A DNA stretch of 64,000 nt from Triticum aestivum (taxonomy: Eukaryota; Streptophyta; Magnoliopsida; Poales; Poaceae): assembly GCF_018294505.1 (NCBI RefSeq), contig NC_057810.1, forward strand, positions 206,664,113 through 206,728,112. Direction: 5' to 3'. Below the pieces are notes generated by a model. The model did not search any database. It was given only the letters and a program-made list of their open reading frames with translations, and was not told the origin of the DNA. The position numbers and the translations under genes are program-made. Shown one piece after another: positions 1-14,555 of this stretch; positions within the stretch are counted from its first letter, which is position 1, and each line of letters starts with the position of its first letter.

Positions 1-15
1 ACCAGAAAAAGGTCT

Positions 16-1608
<1,593 letters not shown>

Positions 1609-2163
1609 CTCGTCTCAGCATGGAGTTGCCCTTAAGGATTTGGGGGCCCTGCATTACTTCCTCAGCATCGAGGTTGTCCGCCACGCCACATGCTTCTTTC
1701 TGTATCAGTAGAAGTATGCCCACGAGCTTCTAGAGCTAGCAAGCATGCTTAAATGCAAACCTACTTCCACACCTATTGACATGAAGGCAAAGATGTCCTC
1801 CGTCGAGGGACCTCCGGCATGTGACGCTGCCTTCTACCACTCCATCATCAGTGCTCTCTAGTACCTCACGCTCACACGGCCGGATCTGTAGTATGCAGTG
1901 CAGCAGGTGTGCCTTCATATGCACTCCCCTCATGATACTCTTTGGGTTCTGGTGAAATGTATTTTGCGGTATATACGTGGCACCCTCGCTATGGGTCTCA
2001 CCCTAACGGCTTCCTCTGCCACCGAACTCGTCGCCTACTCCGACACCGACTGGGCAGGCTACCCGGATACTCCTCGCTCCAGCTCCAGCTACTGTGTTTA
2101 CCTTGGGCCCTCGCTGATATCATGGTCATCTAAACGACAACCCATGGTTTCGTGCTCGAGCGC
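1609..2163 (+). pseudogene. Copia RT C-terminus and RNase H fragment
   Basis: The plus strand encodes a decayed stretch of copia pol: LKDLGALHYFLSIEV, then a TRPDLQYAVQQVCLHM-like block, then the RNase H block AYSDTDWAGYP and LISWSSKRQP. Several stops interrupt the frame (about 1708 and 1861). It is cut on the left by the LTR ending at 1608 and on the right by the Tat-like LTR starting at 2164. No LTR, PBS or integrase belonging to it is visible. It is a truncated copia relic of unassigned family. Confidence 0.75.
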
Positions 2164-2687
2164 TGTTGGGGATATGACTACTGAGTGTAAACCGCCCAGG
2201 AGGGGCCGGTTCACCCTCAACTACACTGAAGCCCATGAAGACCTGGAAGATGGCGCTTTACTGATGAAGCTAGAGGCACAAAGCCCTAAGGTGGATTAGG
2301 GCCCATAATGGTAAACCGAGATAGTTGTATAACTTGTATTGTAAGGTAGGGAGGTAGAGACAGAGCCGGACACTTGTATGAGCCGGCCTCGGAACTTTGT
2401 AAACCGGTCGGGCGTCAACCCATGTATATAAAGGGACAACCTGGCGGCGGTTCAAGGACAAGAAACAACAACTCGAAAGCCAGGCATAGCGTGTTTGCTC
2501 CCTGGTAATCGAAACCCCAATAATCCCATCACAACTAGACGTAGGCTTTTACCTTCATTGTAAGGGGCCGAACTAGTATAAAACTCCCGTGTCCTTTGTC
2601 CGGTTTAACCCCTTTAAGCTAACCTGGTGCGATGGCTCCACGACTAAGTCCTTTCACAAGGACATCTAACGTGATATCTCCACGACA
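2164..2687 (+). repeat. 5' LTR of the Tat-like gypsy element
   Basis: This begins TGTTGGGGATATGAC directly after the copia relic and ends CCACGACA one base before the PBS. It is about 524 bp. The second LTR is not in the window, so the left end rests on the TG start and the break in copia homology. Confidence 0.7.
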
Positions 2688-2688
2688 G

Positions 2689-2708
2689 TTGGCGCCCACC
2701 GTGGGGCT
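2689..2708 (+). other. Primer-binding site of the Tat-like element
   Basis: TTGGCGCCCACCGTGGGGCT follows the LTR after one base. This wording is common at gypsy primer sites in grasses. I have not assigned the tRNA. Confidence 0.65.
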
Positions 2709-2775
2709 ATCGCACGATGGTTTTGAGTTCTTGAAGGGCAACTCTGAAGGACTCAAAGGGTATGCGGTTGGCCGG

Positions 2776-5163
2776 ATGACCAAGAGTCATCGCGGCAAGC
2801 TCTACATCGACGATGCAGGGTGGGGCCCCGAGGCCGGCTCAATTGAGTATGGGTACCGGGTCCCCTTTGGCGGAATTCATGTTTTCATCGGCAAGATCGG
2901 CGAACCAGGCCCTGAACTGGACATCTGCACCGACCTCGTCGAGACGGCTCAGCATGCAAGCCCCGCTCGGAGTCAGCCCGCCATGAAGCGTGCATTCGTA
3001 GGATGTATCCACGGGATCTTATCTGAACCGGTGTCCGAAGGTGAGACGGTCGATTATTTCGACGGTGAATCATCCACCGGTGAAACCGAGTCCCTGTACC
3101 AAGTTCATGACAGTCTGTTCGAAGGGTATTCTGATGGCACCAGTATTCCGGAATTTCTTGAACCGCCAAACCGAGTCGCAATCTTCATGGCCGGAACACA
3201 GCCAACTTTGCAAAATTCTACTGCGGCGGCCTCCAGACCAGCAGCTGGGGCAGGAGGCCCCGTGCACCGGCCGGCTCAAGTTCTGTCCGGTTTATTGGAC
3301 GCCTGGATGATGTTATTGGCCACAACAGTTACCCCGGAGACTCAAGATCGGCATAATGCAGAGGTCGCTAAGTTACGGGATCAGATAACTCAGGCCAAAG
3401 AGGACTTGGCGACTGAGGAGACTAGGATGGCTGAGGAACGACCCGCTTTAGATGCCCACACGCAGAGGATTCAAGCCAATAATTATCAACTTTTGCTGGA
3501 TCAAAACACCTGGAACAAAGTGTTAAGGAGGAGACATCAGTCTCGCCTGCCGGCGGATTATAATGCAATGAACCTCTTCAGTATGCTAGGGGCCGGAACC
3601 AGCAACCCAGCAACAGTAAACCAGACTGTCGTGCCAAGGACCGGAGCGCCGGATCAACCTCAGATGATGGGTCCACCTCGACGAACAGACAACCCTCCGC
3701 GGTATACCACACCCCCGCCGGGTCACTTCTCTACCCCTTTGGATAATATGATAGCAGCAGCATCCCGGCTGGCAGCTATTCCGATGGTGGGTGAATCGCC
3801 AGCGGCGGTTGTGACATGGCGGGCCAGGTATCTTCTTCAAAATGCTATGGCGCAGCAGCAGACTTACTCATATAGCCGAGACAGGATTCACACGACCCCA
3901 CGTCCGAGCAAAAGCTATAGCATGCATATAGATGAACCGGAGGTGTCCAGCAGTGCGCGGCGCCGTACTGTCCCTCAAGGACCCAATCCGGCGCATGGTG
4001 AAGTGAACGCTCAGGACGTGCTGGATAATGGCAGAGCATGAAGGGAGGCCGCTTTAGCAGCACAATATGTGGGTCGTTATCAACCCGCCCCGATTCAGCC
4101 AGCAGCGTCAGTAGACCGAGGCACTGGGCTTGCCTTCAGTTCCTAGGGAGTGCCGTGTCTCATTCCGGCTCTCCATAATGTGTGGCTGCCTAAGGATTTC
4201 AAGGGTCCATGTAAGGTGCCTAATTACACCGCCAATCAGCCACCTGAGGCGTGGGTTGAAAGTTATGAGATGGCGATGGAGATGCTGGATGTGGATGAAG
4301 AAGCTTGTGCAAAATACTTCACAATGATGTTGGAAGGGACGACCCGTACATGGTTGAAGAACCTGCCAGCTAACTCCATCGAGTCATGGGACCAATTGAA
4401 GGCCCAGTTTATAACAAATTTCAAGGATACATGCAAACAGCCTATGTCCATTGTGGATCTGGATGCCTGTGTTCAACGAGAGAATGAGTCAACAACTCAT
4501 TGGGTGTGACGGGTTTCAGAAGTTTTGCACTCGTCGGACCGGATTAACGCTGGTCAGGCAATCATAACATTGGAGCGTAATTGCCGGTTTAAGTCACTGA
4601 AGATGAAGTTGGGACGGCTTAAGCGCCACTGCAATGATATGGGAACACTTATGGCAGCCTTGGTTAAGTATGCCAATTCTGATAATACCAAGGCCCGATT
4701 CTGATGAGGAGAAACCGGAGAAGGGAAAGAAGAACGACGGTGCAAAGGGATAGCAGCACAACCAAGGGGGCCATGGGAATAATGGTAAGCGCAAAGCGGA
4801 TAATTCAGATTTTGTGGCTAATGCTAATGTGCAGCGTCGTAAAGGTAAACCGCCCCAGCGCGGTGGCGGTATGAATCTGGAACGACTATTAAACCAGCCC
4901 TGCCCAAAGCATGGGACCAAGGAGGTTCCAGCAACACATCTTTGGAAGGATAGTTTCATCATGAAGGAGTTCAAAAACTCTGATCTCTTCCGGTATGATC
5001 AGGGCCCGTCGGGCGATTCAAGTCCAGGCTTTGGTGGTGGCGGCGGTTCAAACTCTGGATTTCAGAATAATCAGGGTAACCAGAACAAGCAAGGTGGTAA
5101 TAACCAACAGAATAATCAGGGGAATCATCAGCAATCAGGTTTTCAAAGTCATCCAAAGCAGTA
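2776..5163 (+). pseudogene. gag of the Tat-like gypsy element (broken)
   Basis: The open frame from 2632 runs through the LTR end and PBS, so its first ATG cannot be the real start. The first ATG after the PBS in that frame is at 2776 (MTKSHRGKLYIDDAGWGPE). The frame stops at 4041 and then continues with stops at about 4144 and 4509. A retrotransposon gag core lies at 4180-4500 (PPEAWVESYEMAMEML and TWLKNLPANSIESWDQLKAQF). A Gly/Asn/Gln-rich tail follows at 5000-5160, ending in a stop at 5162-5164. The protein would form the particle core; here it is interrupted and inactive. Confidence 0.78.
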
Positions 5164-5182
5164 GAATGGAGGGTAGTATCAT

Positions 5183-5974
5183 GTGTTCACTACTAGTTTG
5201 TGCAAGCGCGACCAGAAGCTTCACAAGAGGGCAGTTAATGCTGTTGAACCGGCGGTGCCACGTTACTTGCGGTGGTCTGAGCAACCCATCATGTGGAGCA
5301 GAGAGGATCATCTGCCCCGGGTTGAAAATCTGGGTCATTTGGCTTTGGTGGTGGCACCTCAAGTGGGAGGTTATAAAATTACCAAGGTACTGATGGATGG
5401 AGGGAGCAGTATCAACATCCTGTATTATGAGACCTTCCGTCGCATGGGGTTGACAGACAAGAGTCTTAAACCGTCAAACACTGATTTTCATGGTGTAGTA
5501 CCAGGTAAATCGGCATATCCTGTTGGCAAGATCGCTTCGGAGGTTGTGTTTGGAGATGAGCACGATTCCAAGTCTGAAACATTGAGCTTTGAAGTGGTGA
5601 AAATCCAGAGCCCGTATCATGCACTGTTTGAACGCCCAGCTTATGCAAAGTTCATGGCAAGGCCCTGTTATATTTATTTGCAGCTCAAGATGCCGGGTCA
5701 TAAGGGGACCATCACAGTTCACGGAAGTCATAAGATCTCTTTGGATTGCAAGGAAGGTGATGCGGCCTATGATGAGTCGGTTTGTGCTACAGAGGAGTTG
5801 AAGTTTTATAAGGACAATGTTGATCCAGCAGACATGCCTCCTCTAAAGAAGCCCACCACTGAACATGACCTGACTCTGAAGTTCAAACCGGCTGATGAGA
5901 CTAAACTTGTTGACTTTGTTCCTGGTGATTCATCCAAAGAGTTTAGCATCAGCACCAATCTGGATCCAAAATAG
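5183..5974 (+). pseudogene. Aspartic protease region of Tat-like pol
   Basis: A 263-codon open stretch carries the retropepsin-type active site in KVLMDGGSSINILYYETFRR (near 5390-5450), with Asp-Gly-Gly in the catalytic loop. Its C-terminal part leads into the RT linker (DETKLVDFVPGDSSKEF). A single stop at 5972-5974 separates it from the following RT frame, which continues immediately (ESALIEFIRENWDIFAWKP). In the family this domain processes the Gag-Pol polyprotein. Confidence 0.78.
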
Positions 5975-7668
5975 GAAAGCGCGCTCATCGAGTTCATCCG
6001 TGAGAACTGGGACATTTTTGCATGGAAGCCTTCTGACATGCCAGGTGTACCGAGGGAACTCGCTGAGCACACTCTCAATATTGATCCCAAGTTTAAACCG
6101 ATCAAGCAGTTCCTTCGCAGATCTGAACAAAGCTTGTCCGGCGGATCCTTTTGCTCTCCCGCGTATTGATCAGATCATCGATGCGACGGCGGGTTGTGAG
6201 CGTTTGAGTTTCCTGGATGCTTATTCAGGCTATCATCAGATCAAAATGGCAGTTAAGGACTAGGAGAAGACAGCCTTCATCACTCCTTTTGGAGCCTTCT
6301 GCTATGTTTCTATGCCCTTTGGGCTCAAGAGTGCCCAGGCAACTTACCAGCGCTGTGTGCAAAATTGTCTTCACACTCAGATTGGGCGCAATGTTCATGC
6401 CTATGTGGATGACATTGTTGTAAAATCCAGGAAGAAGGGGACATTGATAGATGATCTCAAGGAAACCTTTGACAATCTTCGGGTTTATAAGATGATGATT
6501 AATCCGAACAAGTGTGTTTTTGGTGTTCCGGCAGGCAAGCTTCTACGGTTTTTGGTGTCCAACAGAGGCATTGAGGCTAATCCGAAGAAGATCAAAGCGA
6601 TTACATCTTTGGCTAAACCGGCGTGCATTAATGATGTTCAGCGTCTGGCAGGTCGAATTGCAGCCCTAAGCCGGTTTATCAGCCGCTTAGGAGAGAAGGT
6701 GATCCCTCTATATCAGATGTTGAAGAAAACAGACACTTTTGTCTGGAGTAATGCGGCTGATGCGGTGTTTGAAGACTTGAAGCGGCAATTGGCTGAACCG
6801 CCGGTCCTTCCTACTCCAGTTGACAAGCAGCCCTTGTTATTGTACGTGGCTGCTAATGCCCGTGCTGTCAGTGTGTCAATTGTGGTTGAGCGCAAGGAGG
6901 CTGGAAAGGAATATCCGGTTCAACGACCAGTTTACTATATCAGTGAGATACTCATCGAGTCAAAGCAACGAAATCTGCATTGGTAGAAGCTGGTATATGG
7001 GGTTTTTATGGCGAGTCGGAAGCTCAAGCAATACTTTCAAGGCCATCTCATCACAGTGGTCAGTTCTGCTCCTTTAGGAGATATAATTCAAAACAGGGAG
7101 GCAACTGGCCGGGTTGCAAAGTGGGCAATTGAGCTTGGTCCACATGGGTTGAAGTATATGCCTCGGACGGCCATCAAATCTCAGGCGCTTGTTGACTTCA
7201 TCAATGATTGGACCGAGTTATAGGCACCAGAGGACAAACCGGATAACACATACTAGACTATTCACTTTGATGGATCCAGGCAACTAGAGGGCTCGGGGGC
7301 TGGAGTTGTCCTTACTTCCCCTCGAGGTGATAAAATTCGTTATGTTCTCCGCTTAATGTTTCCTTGTACTAACAATGCAGCTGAGTATGAAGCGTTACTC
7401 CATGGTCTCCGTGTAGCCAAGGAAATGAATTTAAGCCGAGTACGATGCTTTGGAGATTCTGATCTGGCGGCCCAACAAGTTTCTGGCACTTGGGATTCTA
7501 AGGATCCACTCATGGCGGCTTACAGACGTGAGGTGGATATTGTGGCGGATCACTTCAACGGTTATCAGGTTAAGCACATTGACCGACGCAAAAATGAGGC
7601 AGCAGATGCTTTAAGCCAGCTGGGATCTCAACGTAAACCGGTACCACCCAATACCTTTTTAGATATCT
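5975..7668 (+). pseudogene. RT, RNase H and second RNase H of Tat-like pol
   Basis: RT begins with the linker DIFAWKPSDMPGVPRELAEH (about 6010-6070). At about 6118 it jumps straight to DLNKACPADPFALPRIDQI, so the finger region of roughly 50-60 residues is missing. The palm is retained: MPFGLKSAQATYQRC from 6312 and the catalytic YVDD at 6402-6413. The RT-linked RNase H follows (about 6680-7220). A second RNase H at 7260-7640 keeps its acidic residues in FDGS, NNAAEYEALLHGL, FGDSDL and AADALS. Stops at 6261, 6984 and 7221 break the frame. The ORF is then cut at codon DIL by the Angela insertion. Confidence 0.82.
7664..7668 (+). other. Left target-site duplication of Angela copy 1 (TATCT)
   Basis: TATCT at 7664-7668 is repeated at 16276-16280, immediately outside the TGTTG and CAACA ends of the inserted element. 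Leaving out the insert and one copy of the repeat joins the pol frame as DIL-YNPSVKL. Confidence 0.95.
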
Positions 7669-9391
7669 TGTTGTGGAGAACGTAGCAGAAATTCAAAATT
7701 TTCCTACGAGTCACCAAGATCTATCTATGGAGAGACTAGCAACGAGAGAGAGGGGAGTGCATCTACATACCCTTGTAGATCACTAAGCGGAAACGTTCAA
7801 GTGAACGAGGTTGATGGAGTCGTACTCGTCGTGATCCAAATCACCGATGATCCTAGCGCCGAACGGACGGCACCTCCACGTTCAACACACATACGGTTGG
7901 GAGAGACATCTCCTCCTTCTTGATCCAGCAAGGGGAGGAGAGGTTGATGGAGATCCAGCAGCACGATGGCGTGGTGGTGGAAGTAGCGGGATCCCGGCAG
8001 GGCATCGCCAAGCGCAAGCGGGGAGGAAGAGGTGTCACGGGAGAGAGGGAGGTGTCAGGGACTCAGGTGCGGCTGCCCTCCCTCCCCTCCACTATATATA
8101 GGGGCCTAGGGGGGCGCCGGCCCCTTGTAGATCCCATCTAGGGAGGGGAGCAACGGCCCTAGGGGTGGCTTGGCCTCCAAGCCAAGTGGAGGCGCCCCCA
8201 CCCCTTAGGGTTTCTAACCCTAGGCGCATGGGAGGCCCAAGGGGGGGCGCACCAGCCCACCCGGGGCTGGTTCCCATGCCCCCTCAGCCTATGGGGCCTT
8301 CCGGGATAGGTGGCCCCACCCGGTAGACCCCTAGGACCCTTCCGGTGGTCTCGGTACAATACCGATGACCCCCAAAACTTTCCCGGTGGCCGAAACTAGA
8401 CTTCCTATATATAAAACTTTACCTACGGACCACTCCGGAACTCCTCATGACGTCCGGGATCTCATCCGGGACTCCAAACAACATTCGGGTTACCGCATAC
8501 TATTATCTCTACAACCCTAGTGTCACTGAACCTTAAGTGTGTAGACCCTACGGGTTCGGGAACCATGCAGACATGACCGAGACTACTCTCCGGCCAATAA
8601 CCAACAGCGGGATCTGGATACCCATGTTGGCTCCCACATGTTCCATGATGATCTCATTGGATGAACCATGATGTCGAGGATTCGATCAATCCCGTATACA
8701 ATTCCCTTTGTCTAGCGGTATTGTACTTGCCCGAGATTCGATCGTCGGTATGCCGATACCTTGTTCAATCTCGTTACCGGAAAGTCTCTTTACTCGTTCC
8801 GTAACACATCATCCCGTGATCAACCCCTTGGTCACATTGTGCACATTATGATGATGTCCTACCGAGTGGGCCCAGAGATACCTCTCCATCAACCGGAGTG
8901 ACTAATCCCAGTCTCGATTCGTGCCAACCCAACAGACACTTTCGGAGATACCCGTAGTGCACCTTTATAGCCACCCAGTTACGTTGTGACGTTTGGTACA
9001 CCCAAAGCATTCCTACGGTATCCGGGAGTTGCACAATCTCATGGTCTAAGGAAATGATACTTGACATTAGAGAAGCTTTAGCATACGAACTACACGATCT
9101 TTGTGCTAGGCTTAGGATTGGGTCTTGTCCATCACATCATTCTCCTAATGATGTGATCCCGTTATCAACGACATCCAATGTCCATGGTCAGGAAACCGCA
9201 ACCATCTATTGATCAACAAGCTAGTCAACTGGAGGCTTACTAGGGACACTTTGTTGTCTATGTACCCACACATGTATCTGAGTTTCCTATCAATACAATT
9301 ATCGCATGGATAATAAACGATTATTATGAACAAGGAAATATAATAATAATAATAACTAATTTATTATTGCCTCTAGGGCATATTTCCAATA
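7669..9391 (-). repeat. 3' LTR of Angela copy 1
   Basis: This 1723-bp LTR pairs with 14556-16275. It differs by scattered substitutions and a few short indels. Its right end reads CCAATA, not CCAACA. Short ORFs inside it are not genes. Confidence 0.93.
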
Positions 9392-12300
9392 GTCTCCCAC
9401 TTGCACTAGAGTCAATAATCTAGTTCACATCGCCATGTGATTAACACTGATAGGTCACATCGCCATGTGACCAACATCCAAAGAGTTTACTAGTGTCACT
9501 AAACTAGTTCACATCACCATGTGATTAAGACTCAATGAGTTCTGGGGTTTGATCATGTTTTGCTTGTGAGATAGGTTTTAGTCAACGGGTCTGCAACATT
9601 CAGATCCGTATGTATTTCACAATTCTCTATGTCATATTGTAAATGCTGCTTCCACGCTCCACTTGGAGTTATTCCAAATGGTTGCTCCACTATACGTATC
9701 CGGTTTGCTACTCAGAGTCACTCGGATAGGTGTTAAAGCTTGCATCGACGTAGCCCTTTACGCCGAACTCTTTATCACCTCCATAATTGAGAAACATGTC
9801 CTTATTTACTCCAAGGACAATTTTGACCGCTGTCAAATGATCCCCATTCTGGATCATTCTTGTACCCCTTGACTAACTCATGGCAAGGCACACTTCCGGC
9901 GCGGTACACATCATAGCATACTATAGAGCCTATGTCTGAAGCATAGGGGATGACCTTCGTCCTTTCTCTCTCTTCTGCCGTGGTCGAGCTTTAACTCTTA
10001 ACTTCATACCTTACAACTTAGGTAAGAACTCCTTCTTTGACTGATCCATCGTGAACACCTTCAAGATCATGTCAAGGTATGTGCTCATTTGAAAGTACCA
10101 TTTAGCGGTTTTTGATCTATCCTCATAGATCTTGATGCTCAATGTTCAAGCAGCTTAATCCAGGTTCTCTATTGAAAAACACCTTTCAAACAACCCTATA
10201 TGCTTTCCAGAAATTCTACATCATTTCCGATCAACGATATGTCAACAACATATACTCATCAGAAATTCTATAGTGCTCCCACTCACTTCTTTCGAAATAC
10301 AAGTTTCTCATAAACTTTGTATAAACCCAAAATCTTTGATCTTCTCATCAAAGCGTACATTCAACCTCTGAGATGCTTACTCCAGTCCTTAGAAGGATTG
10401 CTGGAGCTCTGCATACTTGTTAGCGTCTTTCAGGATTATCAAAACCTTCTGGTTGTATCACATACAACCTTTCCTCAAGGATATCGTCGAGGAAACAATG
10501 TTTTGACATCCTATCTGCAAGATTTCATAAATAATGCAGTAACTGCTAATCCAATTCCAACAGACTCTTAGCAACGCTACGAGTGAGAAAGCCTCATCGT
10601 ACTCAACTCCTTGAACTTGTCGAAAAAACATCTTAACGACAAGTCGAGCTTTCTTAATGGTGACACTTTACCATCATTGTCCGTCTTCTTCTAAAATCCA
10701 TCTGTACCCAACAGCCTTTACGACCATCAAGTAGTTCTTCCAAAGTCTACACTTTGTTTTCATACATGGATCCTCTCTCGGATTTTATGGCCTCAAGTCA
10801 TTTGTCGGAATCCGGGCCCACCATCGCTTCTCCATAGCTCGTAGGTTCATTGTTGTCTAGCAACATGACCTCTAAGACAGGATTGCGTACCACTCTGAAG
10901 TAGTACGCGTCCTTGTCGACCTACGAGGTTCGGTAGTGACTTGATCCAAAGCATCATGATCACTATCATCAGCTTCCACTTCAATTGGTGTAGGTGCCAC
11001 ATGAACAACTTCCTATGCCCTGCTACACACTGGTTGAAGTGATGGTTTATTAACCTCATCAAGTCTCCACCATCCTCCCACTCAATTCTTTCGAGAGAAA
11101 CATTTCCTCGAGAAAGGACCCGATTCAAGAAACAATCCGTATTGCTTTCGGATCTGAATTAGGAGGTATACCCAACTGTTTTGGGTGTCCTATGAAGATG
11201 CATTTTATCCGCTTTGGGTTCGAGCTTATCAACCTGAAACTTTTTCACATAAGCGTCGCAGCCCCAATCTTTTAAGAAATGACAACTTAGGTTTCCCCAA
11301 GCCATAGATCAGATGGTGTCGTCTCAACGGAATTACGTGGTGCCCTATTAAAGTGAGTGCGGTTGTATCTAATGCCTAACCCATGAAGTATAGTGGTAAT
11401 TCGATAAGAGACATCATGGTACGCACCATATCCAATATGGTGCAACTATGATGTTCGGACACACCATCACACTATGGTGTTCCAGGCGGTATTAATTGTG
11501 AAACAATTTCCACAATGTCTTAATTGCGTGCCAAAGCTCGTAACTCAGATATTCATCTCTATGATCATATCATAGACATTTTATCCTCTTGTCACCATGA
11601 TCTTCAACTTCACTCCGAAATTACTTAAACCACTCAATAATTCAGACTTGTAATTTCATCAAGTAAATATACTCAGTATCTACTCAAATCATCCGTGAAG
11701 TAAGAACATAACGATGTCCACTGCGAGCCTCAGCACTCATTGGACTGCACACATCAAAATGTATTACTTCCAACAAGTTGCTTTCTTGTTCCATTTTACT
11801 AGGCTTTCAGTCATCTTGCCCATGTGGTATGATTTGCATGTCTCAAGTGATTCAAAATCAAGTGAGTCCAAACAGTCCATTTGCATGGAGTTTCTTCATG
11901 CATATACACCAATAGACATGGTTCGCATGTCTCAAACTTTTCAAAACGAGTGAGTCCAAAGATCCATCAACATGGAGCTTCTTCATGCGTTTTATACCAA
12001 TATGACTTAGTGCCACAAGTATGTGGTACTATCATTACTATCTTATATCTTTTGGCATGAATATGTGTGTCACTACGATCGAGATTCAATAAACCATTCA
12101 TTTTAGGTGCAAGACCATTGAAGGTATTATTCAAATAAACAGAGTAACCATTATTCTCCTTAAATGAATAACCGTATTGCGATAGACATAATGCAATCAT
12201 GTCTATGCTCAACACAAACGCCAAATAACAATTATTTAGGTTTAACACCAATCTCGATGGTAGAGGGAGCGTGCGATGCTTGATCACATCAACCTTGGAA

Positions 12301-14555
12301 ACACTTCCAACACATATTGTCAGCTCACCTTTAGCTAGTCTTCGTTTATTCCGTAGCTTTTATTTCGAGTTACTAACACTTAGCAACCGAACCGGTATCT
12401 AATACCCTGGTGCTACTAGGAGTACTAGTAAAGTACACATTAACATAATGTATATCCAATATACTTCCGTCGACCTTGCATGCCTTCTTATCTACCAAGT
12501 ATCTAGGGTGGTTCTGCTTTAGTGTCCGTTCCTCTCATTACAGAAGCACTTAGTCTCGGGTTTGGGTTCAACCTTGGGTCTTCACTAGAGCAGCAACTGT
12601 TTTGCCATTTTATGAAGCATCCCTTCTTGCCCTTGCCCTTCTTGAAGCTAGTGGTTTTACTAACCATCAACAATTGATGCTCCTACTTGACTTTTCCTTT
12701 CGCGGTGTCATACATCGCGAATACTTCAAGGATCATCATATCTATCCCTGATATATTATAGTTCATCACAAAGCTCTAGTAGCTTGGTGCAATGACTTTG
12801 GAGAAACATCACTATCTCATCTGGAAGATTAACTCCCACTCGATTCAAGTGATTGTTGTACCCAGACAATCTGAGTACAAGCTCAACGATTGAGCTTTTC
12901 TCCCTTAGTTTGTAGGCTAAGAAACTCGTCGGAGGTCTCACACCTCTTGACGTGGGAACGAGCCTGAAATCCCAGTTTCAGCCCTCGAAACATCTCATAT
13001 GTTCCGCGACGTTTCGAAATCGTCTTTGGTGCCTCAATTCTAAACCGTTTAATATTACTGAACTATCACGTAGTTATCAAAACGTGTATGTCAGATGTTC
13101 GCAACATCCAAAAACGATGTTCGAGGTTCAGCACACCGAGCTATGCGTTAAGGACATAAGCCTTCTACGAAGCAACGAGGACAATCCTCAGTTTACGGAC
13201 CCAGTCCGCATAATTGCTATTATCAACTTTCAACTATCTTTTCTCGAGGAACGTATCTAAAACAGTAGAACTAAAACGCGAGCTACGACATAATTTGCAA
13301 AGATCTTTTGACTATGTTCAGGATAATTAAGTTCATCTTATGAACTCCCACTCAGATAGACATCCCTCTAGTCATCTAAGTGATTACATGATCCGAGTCA
13401 ACTAGGCCGTGTCCGATCATCACGTGAGACGGACTAGTCATCATCGATGAACATCTTCATGTTGATCGTATCTACTATATGACTCATGCTCGACCTTTCG
13501 GTCTCTTGTGTTCCGAGGCCATGTCTGTATATGCTAGGCTCGTCAAGTCAACCTAACTGTTCCGCGCGTGTAAATCTGGCTTACACCCGTTGTATGTGAA
13601 CGTTAGAATCTATCACACCCGATCATCACGTGGTGCTTCGAAACAATGAACTTTCGCAACGGTGCACAGTTAGGGGGAACACTTTCTTGAAATTTTAATG
13701 AGAGATCATCTTATTTACTATCATGGTTCTAAGCAAATAAGATGCATAAACATGATAAACATCACATGCAATCAAAAAGTGACATGATATGGCCAATATC
13801 ATTTTGCTCCTATTGATCTCCATCTTCGGGGCTCTATGATCATCATCGTCACCGGCATGACACCATGATCTCCATCATCATGATCTCCATCATCGTGTCT
13901 TCATGAAGTTGTCTCGACAACTATTACTTCTACTACTATGGCTACCGGTTAGCAATAAAGTAAAGTAATTACATGATGTTGTTCAATGACACGCAGGTCA
14001 TACAATAAATTAAGACAACTCCTATGGCTCCTGCCGGTTGTCATACTCATCGACATGCAAGTCATGATTCCTATTACAAGAACATGATCAATCTCATACA
14101 TCACATATCATTCATCACATTCTTTTTAGCCATATCACATCACATAGCATACCCTGCAAAAACAAGTTAGACGTCCTCTAATTGTTGTTTGCATGTTTTA
14201 CGTGGCTGCTATGGGTTTCTAGCAAGAACGTTTCTTATCTACGCAGAAACCACAAAGTGATATGTCAATTGCTATTTACCCTTCATAAGGACCCTTTTCA
14301 TCGAATCCGATCCGACTAAAGTGGGAGAGATTGGCACCCGCTAGCCACCTTATGCAACAAGTGCATGTCAGTCGGTGGAACCTGTCTCACGTAAGTGTAC
14401 GTGTAAGGTCGGTCCAGGCCGCTTCATCCCACAATGCTGCCGAATCAAGATTGGACTAGTAACGGTAAGCATATTGAACAAAATCAATACCCACAACTAC
14501 TTTGTGTTCTACTCGTGCATAGAATCTACGCAATAGACCTAGCTCATGATGCCAC
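9392..14555 (-). pseudogene. Degenerate Angela gag-pol, copy 1
   Basis: No long frame survives, but minus-strand pieces follow the Angela polyprotein in order. A gag-like block (SGYNNHLNRVGVNLPDEIV) lies at 12756-12941. The GAG-pre-integrase/integrase portion lies around 11700-12290. The RT start (WEDGGD...VGPDS-like block) lies near 10730-11130. RT and RNase H remnants with many stops run down to about 9450. The 3' non-coding end just inside the left LTR has repeated CACATxxCCATGTGA words (9420-9530). The element could only have moved using proteins supplied in trans, or it decayed after insertion. Confidence 0.8.

Noticed and set aside
2632..2775. Gag start at the first ATG of the 469-codon frame
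   Set aside because: That ATG lies in the LTR and the frame runs through the primer site; the usable start is after the PBS.
7847..8359. Several 60-85-codon frames, repeated near 14734-15247 and 38828-39562
   Set aside because: They lie within Angela LTRs and recur with the LTR, so they are not genes.
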